From the NCBI GenBank assembly GCA_009733775.1, contig WOGZ01000006.1, positions 62,001 through 126,000 on the forward strand: 64,000 bases of DNA, given 5' to 3'. Each line of letters begins with the position of its first letter. Position 1 is the stretch's first letter. The notes beneath the pieces are model-generated. The model had not been told where the DNA came from and ran no database searches. It was given only the letters and a program-made list of their open reading frames with translations. A program made the translations under genes and the position numbers. This stretch comes from Alectoria sarmentosa. Its lineage: Eukaryota > Ascomycota > Lecanoromycetes > Lecanorales > Parmeliaceae. Below, piece after piece: positions 1 to 11,473 of the stretch.

Positions 1-1715
1 AAAAGCTTGAAACGTCTTTGTTAATTTTTGAAAACTTAAGATTACCTTTCACGATTTGAAATATAAATCGATAAACGTTTTAATTAAAAAGATTCGTAAA
101 AGCGTGTTCATTTTAAAAGAAATCCTCAAATTGAAAAATAATAATAATAATCTTTTAAAATATAAAATTCAAAACAAAAATGAAATTCGATATCTTAAAC
201 ATAAAAATATAACGAATTAAAAAAAAAAATTATAAGAAAAATTTTTCTCGACGAAAAAAATGAAAAACATTTATTTTACGTAATCGTTTCGGATTATGAA
301 AATCAACAATCCGATCTCGATTCGAAATTCGAGATTCGAAATTCGAAATTCGAAATATAAAATTCAATACAAAAAAGAATTCAATATAAGAGAAAATTTA
401 ATATAAAATAAAATAAAAATTAAAACGAGAGATGCTCATTTTGAAATTCGATTTTAATGAAAAAGAATTTTAATATTTAAAAGCTGATGATTATGTCGGA
501 GAATTAATGTTTAAAATTAATAATATTAAAACGAACATTTAATGTTGTTATCAATTAATAAAGTTTTTAATAAAAATGAAATTTTTATATTACGAAACGA
601 TTTTTTTTATATGCGAAAATAAAAGAATAAAAAAAAACAAAAAAACAAGTCATATTATTGAGTGTGTGATGATTTTTGTATTTTTTATATTAAAAAAGTT
701 ACGTTATATTAAATGCCAAGCTATCTAGCAAGCAATCATAATAATAATTTATATATAATTCGAAATATATTTCGATTTCATAAAGGCAAAGTTTATATAA
801 AAAGAGATATTGAGAGTCGTGACTTCGATGATTATGAAGAGAGAAAGCTTGTATTTATTTATTTTATATATCGCGTTTAATATCAATACCTCGTAATTGA
901 GCTTTAAAATCTTTTAAAACGATTTTCGATAAAAGAATAAAAATTTTATCTTTTATATGATTGAATTTTTAATTATACGCACAAATTAGGTTTTTCGATT
1001 GTGTAATTGTTATATTAAAATTTGTGTCGCAGTTATTAATTTAAGCGCTTCGCTTTTGATCTTTTTTTTAACATTATAAACGTTTTATAATTTAATTATC
1101 GAATTTTTCTCGTCGATGTTAAGACGTAAAAAAAATATAATTTACTTTAAATAAGCTTCGAAATATGTTTGATTGATAATGATATTTTGAATTTTCTGAA
1201 TTATAGCGATTTTTCGTATTGTCGAATGAGATTCAGATAGAATATAATCGTAATTGTGTATAAAATTCATTATTATAAAATTTCAAATCTGTTTGAATTT
1301 CGTTTATTTTAATACGCTGAGCAATGACATTAAAAAAATAATCAATTAATCGACTAAAAGTGATTCGTTTATTTATATTTTTTTTTTTTTTTTTTCTTTT
1401 CATCGCGATCGCAGCGAATTCACGTCTTTTTGACAATTTCATCTTTTTTGAAACGTTTTATAAGGTTTTTGATGACAACATAGCTTTGAGAATTTGCATG
1501 TTGTTGTATGCGTAAAATAAAAACATTAAGGTCGACGTTCGTTCAATCGTCAGAAGGTGAATCCAAGGTCATTGTCGTTAATATATAAAAAGAGAATGCA
1601 AATAATGAATGTTCTATGAAACGCAAGATCTTGAAGATTTTCGACCCTATTTCGATTACGTGCGAGATTTATACCCGATCGGGTTAACGCCTTGATATCA
1701 GCTAATTGGATCTGA
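1..1715. other. AT-rich gene-poor block, probably RIP-degraded
   Basis: This stretch is strongly AT-rich, with long A/T runs and very few readable codons in any frame, in sharp contrast to the genes that start near 2 kb. Short repeats such as ATTCGAAATTCGA occur near 320-355. Blocks like this in Pezizomycotina usually derive from transposons mutated by repeat-induced point mutation (C to T, mostly at CpA). That origin is inferred, because no transposase or reverse transcriptase remnant could be recognised. The last 200 bases are less AT-rich and hold a 62-codon minus-strand open frame at 1550-1738 that I cannot assign. Confidence 0.7.
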
Positions 1716-1772
1716 GGGGGTATACGCCTAACAAACATGGGGGTATACGCTTATCAGACAAGGGGTATACGC
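1716..1772. repeat. three spaced copies of GGGGTATACGC
   Basis: The motif GGGGTATACGC, which includes the palindrome GTATAC, occurs three times, with TATACGC starting at 1721, 1744 and 1766. The period is about 22-23 bp and the spacers are only loosely alike. The array sits exactly where the AT-rich block gives way to normal sequence upstream of the sugar transporter. Confidence 0.75.
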
Positions 1773-2047
1773 GTAGTGCCAGCCTAGGAATATCATCACT
1801 CCTGAAAAAGATACGCCACGACTTGCTACTGAGTTCCACTTCACATTCCCTCGGTCTTGTATGATATTAATGTTCTACAGCCCAATGTTTCCAGAGTATA
1901 TCTCACACTATGAAATTACCAAAGCTCGGACGTGAATATCAAAATTGCGAGGCTTAACTGAAAGTATCTAAGGACATGGCCCGACACTCGGTATCAGCCA
2001 ATTTTGGGGGACTTTGCGCCGAGAACCTCATGGGGAAAGGAACTAAG

Positions 2048-4172
2048 TTACGCCGTTTTGTTGAGGCTTTCGTGTAGATGATCCGGCTCCAATGAATTCT
2101 CCTCGGCTTTGCGCCGTATTGCTCCGGCATCAAATGCTGTCTCCTTTGAACCAAATACGAATTCCATCTCCTCAAGGCTGCGGCCTTTGGTCTGGATGCA
2201 CACAGAAAGAGTCAGTAACCTGAGCATGGGAAATGGCAGACGCAGGGGTCACTCGCCTCTTTGAGGAATACCCACGAATACACGGAAATGGCCCAATTGA
2301 ATATACAGAACATTAGGAATGTTCGCCACCCTATGTTTGCAATAGCGTGCGGCGTTATCTGGGATAGGACGAAGTTGAACAACCACTGACTGGCGGCGCC
2401 CGTGGCAACGCCGAATTCACGTATCCTAGTAGGGAAGATTTCGCCAATATATAGCCTGGGTATGTCAGCTTCCATCATGGAGGACAATTCGATCCGAGAG
2501 CATACCAAGCGACTGGTCCCCAAGACAAGTTATACATTGCCGCTTCGAGATAGACCATGGCAATCGCAGCGGCTCCGGGGCTCGAGATCTTGGCAGTCGT
2601 AGTGGCACGGGGAGGATTGTACTTCACAATCAGTGCGATTATCAGGAACTGGATGCCCATGCCGATAGAACCTCCTATGAAGGCTCCTTTCCGGCCTACG
2701 CTTTCCACAACAAACGTCCACACGTAGAAATACCTGTAAGTCTAAAGCTGGCCCGCAGCTGATCGAACCGGAATGAGGATATAGGTTGGGGTACATACTA
2801 TGAATATCCCCACCGAGACGACCTTTATAATCCCAAAGAATCCTGTGACGAGAAGACTTGAAGTACCAGCTCCGACTTCCTTAAAAATTTGTGGAGCATA
2901 GTATGCAAGAGATGTGTTCCCGGTTAATTGTTGATTCAATTGAATTGTGATTGCGAGGAAGAGGCGATACCGATTTGCCGGCAGAAGACACCTAAATGAT
3001 TTCGGAGTCAGAACGTCTCTTTTGGGATCATATTGGAGTCGCGAAACAAGCCCCGGGCATTCTTTCACTCCTAAGATAAGTCTCGCAACTCAAAACGCAG
3101 TACGAATTCAGGAAAAATGGCTTGGAAAACATAACTCACTCTCTCCACGTCACATTTTCTTTTGCCCGAACCTCTTCACTGACGCCCTTGAGGATTTCGG
3201 CAAACTCTCCTTGTACTTCTGCACTATCACCTCCACGGATCCAGATCAAGCTTTTGAGTGCTTCATCAACGCGGTCACGTTTTGCCAGCCACCTGCAGCT
3301 TTCTGGAATGAGTAGCATGCCTAAACACAGAATGCCTCCGGGGACGAGCTGTAAACCGATAGGGATCTGCCATTGCCTTGTTGAAGCTGGTACACGTGAC
3401 TGCAATGGAGTGGTGAGAAATCGAAATCACTTTCAAAGATGCTCTGACGTACCTCGACGGTGTAGTCGACCCTAAACTTTCCGTCAGATAGACCAAGACA
3501 AGAATTCTACAGGGCCATACCAATAGGACACACAGACACCTCCTGCAAAGAAGAGCTGGAAACAGGATCCCAGTCTTCCACGTATCTCTTTCGGGGCCAT
3601 TTCAGCGGAAAACATGGGCACGACGACAGTGCAAGCGCCAACGCCTAATCCACTGACTACCCTTCCCACAAAGAAAAGGGAGAGCGAGTGACTGTTGACA
3701 ACCTGCATGATGGAACCAACAATGAAAATGATAGAGCCGACGACCAGAGACCAGCGCCGGCCGAGACGTGAAGCAATCGGCCATACTAGGAAGCATCCAA
3801 AGAACGCTCCACCTTGGAGTACGCTCACTGCATTGGCGTTGATGTTTGTCGATTGCTAGCCTTGGGCCTCAGTAGGGTCTTTGCAGATTTTTGGATGTAT
3901 CCTTCTACCTTGGCAGTATACCGAAAGTCTTTCTCGAATGATTTCAAAGTCAATATGCCTCCTACAATACCTTGGAATACCGTGAGTTACACCACCCTTT
4001 GACTTTGTGACTTCTGGATCGGTTTTTACCGGTATCGTAGGCAAAGAGGAATGATCTACACCAACAGTCAACTTTTGCTCGTCTGAAGCGCCCGTTGAAC
4101 TTCCATTAATTACCCCATGCAGCAGATAGTGACAAGGTACATAGCACGAAATGTGCCCAATCGATGGCCCAT
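2048..4172 (-). CDS. MFS sugar transporter (sugar porter family)
   Basis: A predicted plasma-membrane hexose/quinate-type permease, rebuilt from about nine exons. The start at 4172 gives MGHRLGTFRAMYLVT, followed by the TM1 signature FAYDTGIVGG. The other family marks are in order: GRRW after TM2, the GRVVSGLGVG loop, PESCRWL before the central loop, QLNQQLTGN in TM7, and GEIFPTRIREFG in TM10. The C-terminus has the PESPR-like FLKETKGRSLEEME. Introns are short, for example 4056-4113, 3971-4029, 3856-3908 and 3472-3520. The intron at 2192-2256 appears to be GC-AG. All joints keep frame, so I call it intact. The exact substrate cannot be told from sequence. The gene lies beside an AT-rich block and a sulfatase pseudogene, an accessory-looking setting. 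Confidence 0.85.
2192..2256 (-). other. predicted GC-AG intron in the sugar transporter
   Basis: On the minus strand the exon ends AAAGAG and the intron begins GCGAGT and ends CATCCAG. Joining there gives FLKE-TKGRSLEEME, the conserved tail of the family. The nearest GT (GTGACC, four bases inside) would break the frame. Confidence 0.65.
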
Positions 4173-4699
4173 GGTGAAAGCAAGAGCAAGAGCAAGAGCA
4201 AGAGCAAGGATTTCAACTTCACTTTTCGGGGTGCTGTTACATTCTTCCCGCGAATCTTCTACCTGCTCGCAAACACAATATAGAATATTCTGAGAAAAAC
4301 GGTGCCGATAAGAGCCATTTTATATACTTACTACGGCTTGGCCTGTTGATTGTCTCATACCTGGATGAAGTAGTAGCATGGCGTGATAGGCTAGCTGATG
4401 AGAGTGGGGCAATACTAGAGATATTTTGGTTGGAGTCCGAACATATCTTCAGATCTGTGTGGATAATACGGGGTGATCGACAGGTCCGCTCATGCCTGTG
4501 CAGCCCGCTGTTCAACGGCGGGCGCCGGTGCTCAACCTTCCCGCCCTGACCTCATCAGTTGGAAAATCAACTGACGACAACTACAACGACTTGCATATTC
4601 CTGGCTCGATTTGACGTACTGAATCAGAGCACTCCGTTCTTTCCTGCCGCGTAGCCTAAAAATGGTATAGCTCCTATTGAGTCCAAAACTGTTTCTGCC
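4173..4699. other. intergenic region with a short GCAAGA tandem repeat
   Basis: This is the region between the transporter start and the arylsulfatase remnant on the opposite strand. About five copies of the hexamer CAAGAG lie at 4179-4208, directly upstream of the transporter start. Nothing else was recognised. Confidence 0.5.
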
Positions 4700-6297
4700 A
4701 TCCAATTGTTCTGTATTTGCTGGGCGGTGGTCGTTGTTTTCCTCGAAACCATCACGTTCGATGCGTCCAAGCATCCCAATTTCTTCATCATCATGGGAGA
4801 TGAGCTGAGCTTCAGCGACTGCGGATGCTTCAGATCAGAACTTAGGAATCCAAATATCAACAGACTTCGTAACGATGGCGTGCGCTATAACGGGTTTCAT
4901 TCCGCTGCTGCTTGCTCACCAGCTCACGCCATGATCCTAACTGGGACAGACCATCGTATCGCTGGGTTAGGGAACCTTATAGAGTGGACCAAATATTCAA
5001 GGCAGATATTTCCAAAGGGTTCCAAATGCTCCACGGCTCCGCAAAGGGGAATGCCAGGGTATTAAGGCTATTTAAACGAAAAGGTGGCTACTATTCCAGA
5101 AATTCTTAAAAGTGATGGTTACCACACTGTGATGAGCGGGAAGTGGCATCTAGGCCTCAAAGTGGAGCGATCTCCCCATTCCAGAGGGTTTGAACGATCG
5201 TTAGCTCTCCTGCCAGCTTGCTAGAATCGCTATGCTCATGAGCCCGTGGAAGAGGGATTGCCCAGTTTTCTGAAGATGTCCACGGATGTGCTCCACATGG
5301 AGGACGATTGCTACGTGAATGAGCTTCTAGAGGACTGGTATTCATCTGATGGTCACGGAGACCAAAGGCTCCAGCATTTGAAGGAATGGAAGGAGAGAGG
5401 GGACGACCGTCCATGCTTTGCCTCTTACACTTTCTCGGCTCCTCATTGGCCACTGCAAGCCCCGAAGGAATGTATTGACCATTATCGAGGCGTCCATGAC
5501 GACGGACCTGAAACTCTTCGTCAGAAACGTCTCGCTAATCTTGTCAAATTAGGCATGTTTCATGCAGACACGAAACCTTATCCCGTCGTCGCTGATGAGG
5601 TGACGGGCTGGGAAGAGATGACGGAGTAGGAGCGTAAACTTCGTGCAGAGCAATGGAGGCGTACTCAGGTATGGTTGAATGTCTTGATCACAATATGGGG
5701 AGAGTCGTAGATTACCTCGAGAGTATATGTGAGCTGGACAAGACCTATGTCATGTTTTAGAGCGACAATGGAGCCGAAGGAGCATCTTATGAGGCATATC
5801 CGATGGTGAAGGGGCCACTGATGCAGTACTTGGGTCAGTAATACAACAACGGTATGCGCAACATCCAGGGCCGCGAGTTAGTGCCAATGCGAGGGAAGGG
5901 TATGTCTCGATGGGTCAGAGGCCAAGAAGAGCGAGTGCACGAGCGAGACCATGTCCACGGCGGGGAGCTTTGTGGCCGAGAGGCTATCCGGAAAGGCAAC
6001 TGGAAGGCAGACTTGATCCCGAAGCCAAAAGGTACGGAAAGATGGCAGCTACATGAGCTGTCGAAAGATGCTGGTGAGATTGAAGACCTAGGCGAGAAGC
6101 AGGCTCGGAAGGTCGAGGAGCTGTGGGGACATTGGGAGAAAGGTGAGCTGCCTGCTTGGAAGGGTTTGGAGTTTGGGTTCGAGGTGGATGGAGGACGAGT
6201 ATTGAAGCCAAGTGGGAGAAAGAGCAGGGAGGAGTTGATGCGCACGCAATGCTCCAAAGTTATCAGGGGCTTGAAAGCAATAAGCAACAAGCAATAA
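4700..6297 (+). pseudogene. arylsulfatase pseudogene
   Basis: The reading frame recalls fungal arylsulfatases. An N-terminal HPNFFIIMGDELSFSDCGCF-like segment is followed by AAACSPAHAMILTGTDHRIAGLG, then GKWHLGL, then SDNGAEGASYEAYP. The C-terminal part has GREL..RGK, AIRKGNWKA and LSKDAGEIEDLG. It is broken by in-frame stops at 5063-5065, 5222-5224, 5627-5629, 5758-5760 and 5839-5841. A frame change falls near 5640-5665, and the segment between the SDNG region and the C-terminal RGK region is much shorter than in the family, which suggests an in-frame internal deletion. The formylglycine motif C-x-P-x-R reads C-S-P-A-H, so the catalytic arginine is also lost. It cannot encode an active sulfatase. 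Confidence 0.9.
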
Positions 6298-6316
6298 GCA
6301 ACAAGCAATAAGCAAT
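6278..6316 (+). repeat. short tandem repeat of AAGCAAYA units
   Basis: About two and a half copies of a 15-bp unit (AAGCAACAAGCAATA) lie at the 3' end of the arylsulfatase pseudogene and run through its stop codon. Confidence 0.7.
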
Positions 6317-7036
6317 GGAAGATGATGGTGTGCTTTGAGGATCGAAGCTGATTTCCATAGTAAAGTAGATTTGAAACATTGGAATTATGTCACCTTTGTT
6401 TATCCCCGAATAAATCCATAAATGGGCCTTGACTTGATCAGGACTCTCGCCCAACGCATCTCTCCGTACCTACCTTACTTTACCCTTCCTACCCTCCCTA
6501 CCCCAGGTGCAGATTAACACATTTTCAAGTTGCAAGAGAACCATCTTCCCTAACGCCGCTCTCTCTACCGCACTCTTGGCCTCCAACTCGCCGCTGTTGA
6601 GTGTGAAGGGGATGCGTGATCTTGACGATTTCAAGTAGAAGGGATCAAACGTGAATGGAGATATTGACCAGTCAGGGTAGGATGGTCAACTTGCAAAGCG
6701 ACTACTCTTCCCACCATAGTCAACATTTACACCGTCACACAATCATGTCCTTGGCCCAAATTACCACTTCAGCTTCTCCAATCTCAATTCGACCCTCGTC
6801 ACTTCCCCTCCCTTCCCTTCCCTTCCTTCCCTTGCCATCCCATTCAGACGACTTCAATCTTTCCTTCCCTCCCTTACCATGCAAACATCTTTCACCTCAC
6901 CCAACACTCTTTTGTCCCACTTCATCATACAACTACCTGCATCTTTACCCTTCCGACTATCTTCAATCCTTCACCTTCATTTTACTCCACTTCGTCATAC
7001 AACAGCGTGCATCTTTACTCGGCAGTCGCTTCAATC
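6298..7036. promoter_or_regulatory. TPS1 upstream region with a pyrimidine tract
   Basis: The spacer upstream of TPS1 carries a CT-rich tract at about 6795-6845 with repeated CTTCCC units, which is common in fungal promoters and 5' leaders. I saw no defined regulatory site. Confidence 0.4.
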
Positions 7037-8775
7037 ATGGCTTCTCCCGAGCGTGCTCCTCGTCTTTTTATGGTCTCCAACAAAACTCCTGTCAGCATTA
7101 AGCGGTCACCGGAAGGGTCGTACAGCTTTTCTCAAGGTTCAGGTGGATTGATAAGCGGAGTAAGTGGCTTGTCCCACACGACACCATACACATGGTACGG
7201 CTGGCCTGGCCTCGAGGTTCCAGAAGAGGACGCTGCTGCCCTGTCCAGACGGTTGAGAGACGACTTTGCATCTGTACCAGTCTTTCTCGATGACGAGCTT
7301 GCAGACCGCTACTACAACGGCTTCGCAAGTAATCTTGTCCTTGGCCTTACACACAATGACATGGGCTGATCCCCTTGCACCAGATTCCATCCTATGGCCC
7401 ATCTTCCACTATCACCCGGGCGAGATGAACTTCAGCGAGGAGGCGTGGTCAGCGTACAAGAAAGCCAACAGGATATTTGCGAAAACCGTTGCCAAAGATG
7501 TCAAGGACGGAGACGTGGTCTGGATCCATGACTTCCATCTTTTCCTTGTGCCATCCATGCTACGAGAGGAACTTGGTCCCAGCGTGAATGTCAAGATCGG
7601 ATTCTTTCTCCACACTACCTTCCCTTCCTCGGAAGTTTACCGTATTCTACCCGTCCGGAATGAGCTCCTGCTGGGGGTCTTGCACAGCGACCTGATTGGA
7701 TTCCACACAAACTCATATGCTCGCCACTTTTTGAGCAGTTGCTCCAGCGTTCTGTAAGCATGTTTTCTGGGTAGCAAGGAGAATAATGGCTGATAAGCAA
7801 TTAAAGTAGTCTGCCTACAACGAGTCGAAATGTTACGTTTCAGGGCAGGATCGTAACTGTAGGGACCTTTCCTATCGGTATACAACCAGAACGATTCACC
7901 CAAACCCTTGCCGACACCAAAGTTCAAGAGCGGATAGCTGCGCTCGAACGCGAGTTCAAGGGACGCAAGCTCATGGTCGGCGTCGATCGGTTGGACTATG
8001 TCAAAGGACTTCCGCAGAAGCTTCGGGCTCTGGAAGTGCTTCTGACAAACCATCCCGAGCTTGTTGGGTCTGTTGTCTTGGTACAGATTGCTGTTCCCAC
8101 TCGTGGTGAAGTGGAAGAATACCAAAATCTTCGTGTGTTGGTCAATGAGCTTGTTGGCAGAATCAATGGAAAATTCGGTAAATTACCCCTGTGTTGACCT
8201 TTTCCCTAGGAACGGCGCATGTCCTAACGTTTCTCTTTGTTAGGAACGATCGAGTATACACCAATTCATTTCATGCATCAGTCCATGGCTTTCGAGGAAT
8301 TGTTGGCGCTCTATGCCACGTCGGATGCTTGTGTCATTGCATCAACCCGGGATGGTATGAATTTGGTATCCTTTGAATACATCGCTTGCCAACAAAAGCG
8401 GCATGGATCATTGATACTGAGCGAGTTCGCCGGGTCAGCTCAAAGTCTCACTGGGTCCCTTATTGTCAATCCGTGGAATGTGAACGAGATGGCAAGGGCC
8501 ATGCAAAAAGCTCTTACTATGGAGGATTGGGAACGAGCCGAACGATTCGAGCAGATGAACGGCTATGTTCAGAACAACACGAGGTAGGTTCAGGCATCTT
8601 CGTGAACGAATACCCAGAGAGCGAGTACTAATCAGAGCATGATAGTGCCTTCTGGGGTGCGTCATTCATCAAAGAGCTGAGGAGCGTAGGTGAGGAGCCG
8701 GAACGCTTATTGAAGTTCGGGCGAGATCCCCCTCCAATCAAAATAGACTGGAGAAGCTATGACGGCGAAGCATAG
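7037..8775 (+). CDS. TPS1: alpha,alpha-trehalose-phosphate synthase (UDP-forming)
   Basis: A GT20 enzyme that makes trehalose-6-phosphate from UDP-glucose and glucose-6-phosphate in the cytosol, for stress protection and control of glycolysis. Five exons join in phase with introns 7329-7383, 7754-7809, 8178-8243 and 8584-8645, giving 499 residues, a normal length for the single-domain fungal enzyme. Visible marks are PRLFMVSNKTPV at the N-terminus, WYGWPG, ANSILWPIFHYHPGE across the first junction, HDFHLFLVP, GFFLHTTFPSSEVYR, GVDRLDYVKG, and STRDGMNLVSFEY near the C-terminus. No phosphatase (TPS2) domain follows. The ATG at 7037 gives MASPERAPRLF, matching the usual short N-terminus. It is intact. 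Confidence 0.96.
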
Positions 8776-9034
8776 GCTTCAAGGCCTGGAGCTGGAGGCT
8801 GAGCGACCTTGAGTTATTGTTGTTGTAGACAGCGGTATTGATAGACAGGTGCATTAATAGACAAGACCATTCCTCCTTTCCTTCGTGAACACCAGCTGGA
8901 TCCAGACCAGAATGGTACTGGCCTTCTTGATTTCAGCTATTTAATATTGACAACTGCCAGCTCCATGCAATGCACCAAACGCCATTCGCTGAGTACAACG
9001 TCAATCTCTCCCAAGTCCCAAGGTCCCTGCATCT

Positions 9035-9494
9035 CTATTGCATTTGCTTTTTTTCCCATTCCTCAGGTGTGAAGCACTTGGGTGTCCAGGCATGAATGGC
9101 TGCGATCTCAGTCTTTAACGCTGAGTTGACGAGTCGATGCCTGGCAAGGCTATTCTTCTTTTCGAAAAGCGGAGAAACGATCATGGCTTGAAACATTTGG
9201 CCACACCCGCCTGATAATAGGGGTGGTCAGCACCAGCAAAGCATGAGCTTCTCTAGGCACATTGCTCTTACCTGACATATCCTCTATATCAACATGTTTT
9301 GCATCCAGCTTGTCTGTTATGGTCTTTTGCAAAGTTTCGGTGGTGATGCCGGATGTGTTGGCGACAGTCTCTGCTTGGGCATCGGTTTCTGCGGCAGAAG
9401 GAGCGCTCATGTTGGCATAAGATTTGGTGAGTGGACGAAGATTGATGAGTCTCTGGGCTGAACGAAGGCGGGGAAGACTGATGAGGCGCTGCAT
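9035..9494 (-). CDS. BolA-like protein, mitochondrial (Bol3/Aim1 type)
   Basis: A 132-residue BolA protein in two exons, with the intron at 9211-9271. The first about 45 residues are rich in Arg, Ser and Leu and lack acidic residues, as a mitochondrial presequence would be. The BolA fold follows: TTETLQKTITDKL, the ISGGCG-like loop DMSGGCGQMF, then RHRLVNSALKTEIAAIHAW, and CFTPEEWEKK at the end. The cysteine in SGGCG and the histidine in RHRLVN are the Fe-S ligands used by BolA-glutaredoxin pairs. BOLA3 helps deliver 4Fe-4S clusters to mitochondrial enzymes. The start at 9494 is the first ATG of the frame. A Bol1-type assignment is possible. Confidence 0.88.
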
Positions 9495-9804
9495 GAATGG
9501 ACAAATTAAATTGTGTAGACAAGCCAATCGTCACACGTCGAAGATTGGTATGCGACCTGAAGAGTGACGCAAACCCGGGCCGCTTTGTCACCGTTGCCAA
9601 GACCTCGATTCATATCATTCGCTAATAACTACCTTAAGTACCTACTTGTAGGTACCGAAAAAGCAAGATTTAAGTACCTGGGTACAAGACTTGCAAGATT
9701 TACCCGCGTCGATCTGTTGGGTCTCGAACATCTGGTGACCCTGTGTTTCTTTTGTCATTAGGTACTACTCCATGCTGCGAAGAGCCTTTGGTCAAGTAGC
9801 AAAG
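9495..9804. other. divergent spacer with GTACCTAC palindrome
   Basis: This is the shared upstream region of the BolA gene and NIF3. It contains the hairpin GTACCTAC-TT-GTAGGTAC at 9638-9655 and further AAGTACCT copies. No other feature was recognised. Confidence 0.5.
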
Positions 9805-11284
9805 ATGAGTACCTATACCACCGATAAGGCGTCGCCATTCACTCGGGCTGTCATTAGCTCGATGAGAAAGCTGTAGGATCAGGCGCGTCAATTGCAGCGC
9901 GAGCGATAGGCTGACGCTTTGTTTACTTGCAGATATCCCGAAGCATTGGCGGATCAGAGCTTCGATAATACCGGATGTACGTCTCACAACTGTCTTAGCT
10001 CTAAGCTGAAGCTGACAAGGTGGAAAGTACTTCTAGAGGCACCATTCGATCCTATAAGACGGCAGATGAACTCTGTCCTCCTCACTATTGATCTTACGAA
10101 AGCCGTTGCGGACGAGGCTATAGAGCGGAAGGATTGCATTGTCGTTTCGTACCGTATGCTCGCCTAGGGACATGACTCTCAAGACACAGCTCTGACTGGA
10201 AAAAGATCCTATCATCTTCAAGGGCTTCAAGGCTCTCACTCTAGCAGATACCCAGCAACAGTCTCTGCTACGACTGGCTCTCGAGGGTATAAGCGTACAA
10301 CGAACCATAACATAGTGGGCTGGGCTATCACTGACATCACCGCTATAGGTCTACAGTCCCCATACAGCGGTTGATGCAGCGCCGGGGGGCCTCGGCGACT
10401 GGCTCGCAGACATCGTAACAGGAACCTTACCAGGGCCGGAGCCGGAGACACATACTGCAAGACCAGAGGACGAAGTCACAGATGCCGTAGGGAGAGACGC
10501 TGACGGGAACCCAGCAATACCAGAAGAGCAAGAGGGCAAGCAGTCTGCGAAAACGGAAGAAAGCCCAGAGCTCAAAGCAAAACAGAGGCCAGGCCGACCG
10601 TCAATGGGTCAACGCCAGAGCACATACTCCAAGCCCACCTATCCAAAACCTTCTGAGCTTGAGAAAACAGACCTTTCGCCCTCAACGACGGGTCATTCGC
10701 GGAGCGTGATCCACGCCATCAAGGGCGTCGAAGGCTTTGGCGAAGCAGGCATGGGCCGCCTGGTAAAGTTCAAGGAGCCTCAACTACTGACTCATCTTAT
10801 TGAGCGTATCGCCCAAGGCGTTGGCTCGCCGAAAGGATTCCCAGTCGCCATACCGCAGACGCAGCAGGTTGAAGATATTCAGATACGCTCTGTTGGTATC
10901 TGCGCTGGCTCGGGTCATTCTGTGCTCAAGGACGTCGATGCAGATTTGCTCTTTACTGGTGAGCTGTCGCATCATGATGCGTTGGCTGCGACGGAGAAAG
11001 GGAAATGTGTGGTCACGCTGTTCCATAGTAATACTGAAAGAGGCTTTTTGAGTAGTGTGCTGAAAGATAAGCTTACGGCTGTACTGAAGGAAGAGTGGAA
11101 GAGAGTCAGGGAAGAGGTGAGGGGAGAGATTGACAGCAATTGGGATCTAGCAAATGAGTGGGAGGACGCACTGAAGGATGGGGATGTGCTGGTGGAGTGC
11201 AGTGAGAGGGACAGAGATCCATTTGGTATAGTCATATTGCAGAGTTCACCGCAGGTTGGAAAGCCCCTATCGGATGGATCGTGA
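9805..11284 (+). CDS. NIF3: NIF3-like protein (Ngg1-interacting factor 3 / DUF34 family)
   Basis: A 420-residue NIF3 family protein from five exons (introns 9873-9932, 9977-10027, 10154-10205, 10295-10348). The joined N-terminus reads MRKLYPEALADQSFDNTG-LLLEAPF, the family opening. Two metal-ligand regions are visible: SYHPIIF, whose His codon is split by intron 3, and LFHSNTERGF near residue 345. GELSHHDAL precedes the second. A low-complexity acidic linker of roughly 120 residues sits in the middle, as is usual in eukaryotic members. These are conserved dinuclear-metal proteins. Some bacterial ones are annotated as GTP cyclohydrolase I type 2, but the cellular role is unsettled. Confidence 0.9.
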
Positions 11285-11473
11285 GAGCTTTCGTAGGATT
11301 TTTTATTGAGCTTTCTGGCTGTCTAGCTGCTGTGTGAGCTGAGCTGAGCTGAGCTGTACGCACATGATACCCTTTTCTTTCATGCAATTCATATCTCGTT
11401 TCCGTCTTTACGACATCCCGTCTCACAGCGCTGTCCTGGTTCAGTGAATGTCAATCTGATGATGATGTGTTTT

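Noticed and set aside
2475..2523. Apparent frameshift in the sugar transporter between SWGPVAW and GEIFPTR
   Set aside because: A short intron with GTATGC donor, GCTGAC branch and CCCAG acceptor joins VAW to LYIGEIFPT exactly.
5854..6297. Separate 147-residue gene
   Set aside because: It is the C-terminal part of the arylsulfatase remnant, in the same frame as the preceding stop-containing piece.
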